Below are positions 58,972 to 64,000 of a stretch of DNA of 64,000 nt, piece by piece. Under the pieces are notes generated by a model, which was not told the DNA's origin, made no database searches, and was given only the letters and a program-made list of their open reading frames with translations. A program made the translations under genes and the position numbers. The stretch is from positions 62,001 through 126,000 of the forward strand of contig JASBNA010000017.1 in the NCBI GenBank assembly GCA_038087015.1, written 5' to 3'. Source of the DNA: Cerrena zonata (Eukaryota; Basidiomycota; Agaricomycetes; Polyporales; Cerrenaceae). Every line of letters begins with the position of its first letter. The first letter of the stretch is position 1.

Positions 58972-61900
58972 CAGCGGAGGATTGAAAGGTAGAACATGAG
59001 AAAGCAGCGGAGGATGGATAGAGATGTTACGGAACAACAGACGATGCAAGGAGAAAAGAAAAAGGAGTTTCGGTATGTCCCTACATCATTTGATTAAGAC
59101 TCACTTGTTGCCGAGTAGGAATATAAACTCGCAGATCACAGATCCTATACAAGACATGATCCAAACATTGGAAAGCAAGCCCAACAACCTAGACTTTTGA
59201 TCGCCAACAAGCCATTTATATTATGGACAACACAAATTTCGATTACTCGAAGCGACGTCCACTCATATCCACAGACGAAATGGGTTTCTAGAACCGCGAG
59301 AGTCTGATGTAGCTACACGACGACGTAGACGGATGAAAAAATATATTTCACTACAGTACTACAGGCTCAAACACAGAAAATCCAATGAAAGCACCCTAAC
59401 GAGGTAGACGACGACCTCGCGAGAAACATCGGTGAACGATTTGTTTTGTTGATTTGAATGTGCAGCAGACGACGTAATGATCGTCTATGGGCGTTGTGTG
59501 TGAGCGTGTGGACAAGGTCGCGATAGGCTGTTGTGTAGAAACGATAAGCAACAACCGATCGAGGAGGAAACACTTAGCTCGAGTTGCCCCGGCTACCTCA
59601 TGTCTAACGTCACCCTCGGACGTCGATCTCATCTGCAACCTTTCCCACATTGTCCCTATGCCCGTGCTTTCGATCGACGTTGCGAACGTCGATGACCCTG
59701 GTACTCGTGCATAGCAAGACCTTACAGGCAAGTTGGTGAGCGGCGTAAATTGACGGGTAGAATCGATACTTACGAGGGCATTCCACGCTTGATATCTATG
59801 GTATTGGATCTCCTTACATTCCTCCCACCCCTACATCGCGAGCCAATCACACAGTAACAATATAGAAACTTCTGTCTAATACCGATCGACGGTCGACATG
59901 TGAATGTCGATCAAGGGACGGTATCGTTTGACTGTCGAGTGTCACTGGATAACAGAATAAATGAAGGTTAGTGACCGTTGACGGTGAAAATAAACAATTC
60001 CTCATACCAGCAAGGACCGATCCTTCAAACGCGACGTCTCCAACGAACGTCCCTTATATCGCGAGACTGCTAAATAACATACAACCGATCAGTAAGGAGG
60101 CAAAAGAAGTAATCAAAAACAATATACATTACCTTCGACCTGGACAAACCATTAACGTCCTTGGTCAAACCAAGGACGACGTTGTAAGAGGGTCAACAGA
60201 CTAAATATACCTTGTAAGCTATATTTGCGGTGATTTGATCATATCGCGACAAGTCTACGGAAGGAGTGAGTGTTTATGAAGCGACGGTAACGCGGAATGA
60301 AACATACCTTATAGGACACATGAAGGTGGTTTCAGACCGGGGTTACAAACGTTCTCTGGCGGCAATCTCGTCTTGATTGAATGGGTTGTGTGGAATGCTA
60401 GATGTAGCAGTACTGCAGTCAGTAACTGCAAAGTAATACAAAAACAAAACTCACCCTCACCGCCTGTTAACCGTCAAGGTCCAACATCTCTGAAAGAAAA
60501 ATAAATGGATCAGATATGCAACAGTTGAAACAAAAGTACTTACTGAGGAAAAGCATATCCGTTGTGCTCGACGATCGGCACGACGAAGGGAATGGCAAGG
60601 GCAATGCTATAGACGATGTCGACGAGATGGAGAGGAAGAGAAGTTGGGAGAGACCAGGGAGGAGACGGATGAAGGGGAAGAGAACCCTGAGGACTTTGAC
60701 AGAGAACTCGAACCTTCTTATACGGCACATGCTCCTGTCAAGCAAATAGCTGCAAATACCGTTGCAGCCACTCACGTACGTACCTAGATGTCCAACGCTC
60801 CACCGGTAACTTCCTCCCTTTCCCCCTTTCCCTTTCTCTTTCTGTCTCCCTCTCGTTGCCATGTCGGCACTGGCAAGCAACACTCGGGGCCCGATATCCC
60901 AACGTAAAGCCTACTAACGATATTTCGGTGGGTACGGAGGTACAAGCACGGCGGTCTGGTCTGGCAATTTTCGTCGGCGAGAAGACGGGAGAAAAAGGGT
61001 GAGTTTTACAGTTACAACGGTACGCGGAGGACGGCTTACCGTAACGTTACTATAGCTGCATCTTGGCGATATTCTTTGCAACCTAGTCAAGTTGGGTATC
61101 AACATTTTCCGTAGTGATTGGTACCAAGTCCTACTCCTGTTTTGAAATTTGTTCAGGATCGTAACGTTCGCCGAGAGGCCGATCAATATTTCACGTACAA
61201 TTCTCTTCACTTCGTGACGAAACACAGTGCCGACATAGTTCACCACAAGACGAAGCGGTTGTCAGTCACGCTTAGATCGAGACGGAAACGAGACGATCGT
61301 ACCTAACGCGTGTCAAACAAAGCTCCATGGTGCGTAATCAAATCCTATTCAGTCACCGCAATGCTAAACGAAGTGTTACAGACGTCAACACTTGCCGACG
61401 AGTTGTTTGGTCCTGCGGGTGTACGTACATGATCGCGAAATGCGAGTGTACGCAGATCTTTTCCGGCGATGGGTGACGTCGATTCCCATGAGCAGTGAAA
61501 AAGTGTTTAAGACATGGAAGTTCGGCCAAAGCGTTGGTCGTCGAGATTTGTTCTTGTGAGACCGAACACTGTGATTATCAATAAACATTTAACAGACCCT
61601 AATAGTGAGCGTAGTTGTAATCACATTCGAAAGCCAGCAGATTTCTTCTGCATCGTCAAAAACACACACATATCCCACAGAGAGTGAAACATAATCACTT
61701 GCAGCCATGAGCGGAACTGAAGCCTGCAAGTGACACACTGGCAGAGATCTTGGTACGACAAGATCTGTAGGAGGGGATAGCCTGCCATGAGAACCAGGTC
61801 TGAGTTATCCGAGATAACGGTAGAAACTCTTTACGAGACCTCGAAACAAGGGCTTTCGGGTTCGGATGTACTAAGCTAGTAGCACGTTGCTACAGTTTCG

Positions 61901-61979
61901 GCTGGTTTTCGGTGGCCGAACGCGAGGAAAAAAAGGTGGCATATTTTCTGCCGACTTGATCACAAAGGGCGGATGCTTA
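58972..61979. other. Gene-poor interval with scattered weak coding signals
   Basis: No family recognised. Two weak signals are visible: 59983-60204 (plus), with VPYIARLLNNIQPISKEAKE in an open frame lacking an ATG; and 60540-60770 (plus), where two overlapping frames give acidic sequence (ETDEGEENPEDFDRELEPSY) ending before a possible donor GTACGT. Neither can be joined into a full gene. Confidence 0.35.
60157..60177. repeat. Perfect hairpin, 9-bp stem and 3-base loop
   Basis: GTCCTTGGT and ACCAAGGAC flank CAA. A second nearby inverted repeat, TCGACAT/ATGTCGA with a 4-base loop, lies at 59893-59910. Confidence 0.6.
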
Positions 61980-61994
61980 CAATCACGCACGTCT

Positions 61995-63620
61995 AGGTGA
62001 GTAAAAACCTACTTTAACAGTGTGTGAATTGCAAGGAATGAGCGGAGAACTTACCCATATAACGCGGTCACTCATGAGGCGCATAAGATGACAGAGCCGA
62101 CGGAGGTTGATTTCAGGACCGGAAATAAATTTCTTGATAGACATCGGCTCACGTTGTTGTTGTAGAATGCCGAATTTGGACATTAATGTCATAACTGTTT
62201 CTGTTGTCATGTCATTCGCGAGGGAGTGCAGGGTAGATAGAATCAAACCAACCTTTCGTTCTTTCAAGTTTAAGGAAGCCGTTGTCACAATTCATTCAAG
62301 ATGTCTATTGACAAAGCTCAGATGTTAGCATGAGATGAGGACAGCGGTGGATTGTACTCACAAGATCGACATCATCTCCATGATCGCCGTAGAACATGTC
62401 AGACAACCATATCCAGCAGTTAGGATCTCCAGTGGCGAAAACATTACCCTGATACTAGTTCCCATGTTGTCAGGCCTTCGCAAATGTTGCTAGGACTCGT
62501 TACATTTGGTGACCATTGATCCGCATTTGAATCGAGCCGAATTCATGTGTCGCGAGGTGTACGTTTAGCAAATATCAGTACTGATTGTTGTATGGGAAGT
62601 ACACTGTGAAACGAACCAAAACGTCAGGAACTGCCGCAGTCGAGATATTTTAGACTGACCGACAAGCTACCGAGCATCGCACACCAGAGTATACCGAATT
62701 AACTTGCAACGCTTAACGTTACTGTAAGAGTGAATTAGGGAAGGTGGTTAGTAGTGACCAATACATTTCGGGATAACCTCACTCACCGGTGATCGAGAGA
62801 TCCGGAAAACTCTATGACCTTTACTTGCGACTAGGTGAGGTCTAGAGAGAAAGGGGATGATTCGAAATGTTCAGCAAAGTCAGTAGACACCCAAGAGGCA
62901 ATATGGCATGATAGAAACTCACGGAAAACGTCTCGTATACGATCTATCCAATTGTATCGAAGTGAGGTTGTAACCTCGATAATACTCTTGCCGAAGGGGG
63001 TGTTGGTCTGTGGGTTCCGGCAGGTAAGTCGACAAGAGATATGACATCTTTCCGGCACGAAACCACAGATATTCTGTCAAAAATGTAGGAATGTGCTACA
63101 TAACCGATGCAACCGAGAACGGCGACTGGTGACGAAACGTGAGGCGGAGGCGTTGAGGGTGTCATGACAGAGATGCGCTGTAATCACGGTATCGTAGATG
63201 AGTCCTGGTAAACGCTCCAGTGTCAACCCCGTAGTGCTCGAGATACAATGTTGACGGTCAAGCAGCAAGAACATAAGAAACTCGATGACAAGCTTAGTCA
63301 AAATACTGCAAGGACGGAAGCGAGGAAATCGGTCCAGATCCAGTATACAGAGAGATACCAAAAGACGAAGAGAATATATCAGATTCTGGCTTTTCTCAAG
63401 GGTCTCTTCCGTCTTCAAGGGATGGCGGCAAGTATTTAAAAACGCAAAGTCATGCCGATGAAGACAGTCGAGAGCCGTATCACGAGAATAGTAGGCATCC
63501 CAAGACTCACAGATATCCATGTGGCGATCCGAGAGAGCAGTAGTGCAGGGAACAACAACGGTGTTGGCGGTAGATGTCACAGAAAGGGAAAGAGTAGCGA
63601 GGACGAGAAATATGTTTATT
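61995..63620 (-). pseudogene. Unrecognised multi-exon coding remnant on the minus strand
   Basis: Several stretches look like exons with splice sites. Around 63620-63505 there is a hydrophobic signal-peptide-like run NIFLVLATLSLSVTSTANTV, followed by VPCTTALSDRHMDI and a GTGAGT donor. About 63075-62930 gives ICGFVPERCHISCRLTCRNP, then SLRYNWIDRIRDVF and GTGAGT. About 62830-62790 gives ASKGHRVFRISRSP before GTGAGT. About 62455-62365 gives GNVFATGDPNCWIWLSDMFY and GDHGDDVDL before GTGAGT. About 62255-62060 gives a helical run ending RRLCHLMRLMSDRVIW before GTAAGT. No ATG precedes the hydrophobic run (ATA is in its place), and joins between exons meet stops in some frames. It may be a decayed gene for a secreted protein, or a real gene whose splices I have wrong. 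Family not recognised. Confidence 0.35.
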
Positions 63621-64000
63621 AGCTAAGTATAGATAGATCGGGAGAACTCCGAGTCTTTGACGCAAGAATGAGAGTGGGGGACTGTAGAAGTCGGTGTGGA
63701 GAAGGGTCACAAGAGGTGACGGCAACAAGAATGAGCACGAGAGAGGCAACGAGGGGATGAAGACCGAGGGAAAACGTCAAGCAATCATTTCTTCCAGATA
63801 TCAGAGTCGATGGAGGGAACGTATCGATGCCGAGTTAAATCGCTTTTGCTAGAAACACGTTTAGGCTAGTGAAGAGAAGATTTCGACTGTTGGAGGCCGG
63901 AGTCCTTTCGAGGGGCGAAGGAAGATGGACACTTAGATGCAAGCCGTTTTGCCAATATGTAGCATCTCGCTGATTTATGTCTATCAGTGTCGATACATGC
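63621..64000. other. Window end, nothing recognised
   Basis: CT-rich on the minus strand, as expected for a leader of a minus-strand gene. No complete feature. Confidence 0.3.

Overview
This window is fungal nuclear DNA, most likely from a mushroom-forming basidiomycete (Agaricomycetes). Protein-coding genes are cut by many short GT-AG introns of about 45-60 bp. Coding frames run through the splices with conserved fungal protein families, and lineage-type F-box/leucine-rich-like genes are repeated through the window. I saw no operons, CRISPR arrays, rRNA or convincing tRNA.

Layout. 0-5 kb: phosphoglucomutase and a BCS1-like AAA ATPase, both on the minus strand. 5-14.2 kb: an accessory stretch with two paralogous NTF2-fold proteins (minus), a Dal5-type organic anion transporter (plus), a Ser/Pro-rich orphan (plus) and an F-box gene whose C-terminus looks cut off. 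14.5-16.3 kb: HMG-CoA synthase (minus), followed by 3.3 kb without a recognisable gene. 19.6-29 kb: an F-box-like gene, NAD(P)H-hydrate dehydratase, a small Cys-rich protein, pantothenate synthetase and a VPS9-CUE Rab5 exchange factor. 29-41 kb: an F-box gene, two paralogous monocarboxylate-type MFS transporters pointing towards each other and, between them, VPS25 (ESCRT-II) and RPP40 (RNase P/MRP) in head-to-head arrangement, then two short secreted peptide genes sharing one exon architecture. 41.5-50 kb: a tandem array of four F-box genes. 50-53 kb: cardiolipin synthase and thymidylate synthase. 53-64 kb: repeat-bearing, gene-poor DNA surrounding a REG1-like PP1 regulatory subunit gene that carries an in-frame TAA, a 1.58 kb first intron made of diverged repeats and an apparently curtailed C-terminus.

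How the genes relate. The housekeeping genes (PGM, ERG13, PAN6, NNR2, CRD1, CDC21, VPS9, VPS25, RPP40) belong to unrelated pathways and are interleaved with rapidly duplicating accessory genes (F-box proteins, MFS transporters, NTF2-like proteins, secreted micropeptides). The most interesting items are the pair of three-exon secreted peptide genes at 37.1 and 38.3 kb, which are too short for ordinary ORF calling; the REG1-like gene with a nonsense codon inside its most conserved block; two GC-AG introns in one transporter where the paralog has GT-AG at the same positions; and the F-box cluster with a duplicated promoter segment. All exon boundaries were placed by eye from frame, splice consensus and paralog comparison, and have not been checked against transcripts.
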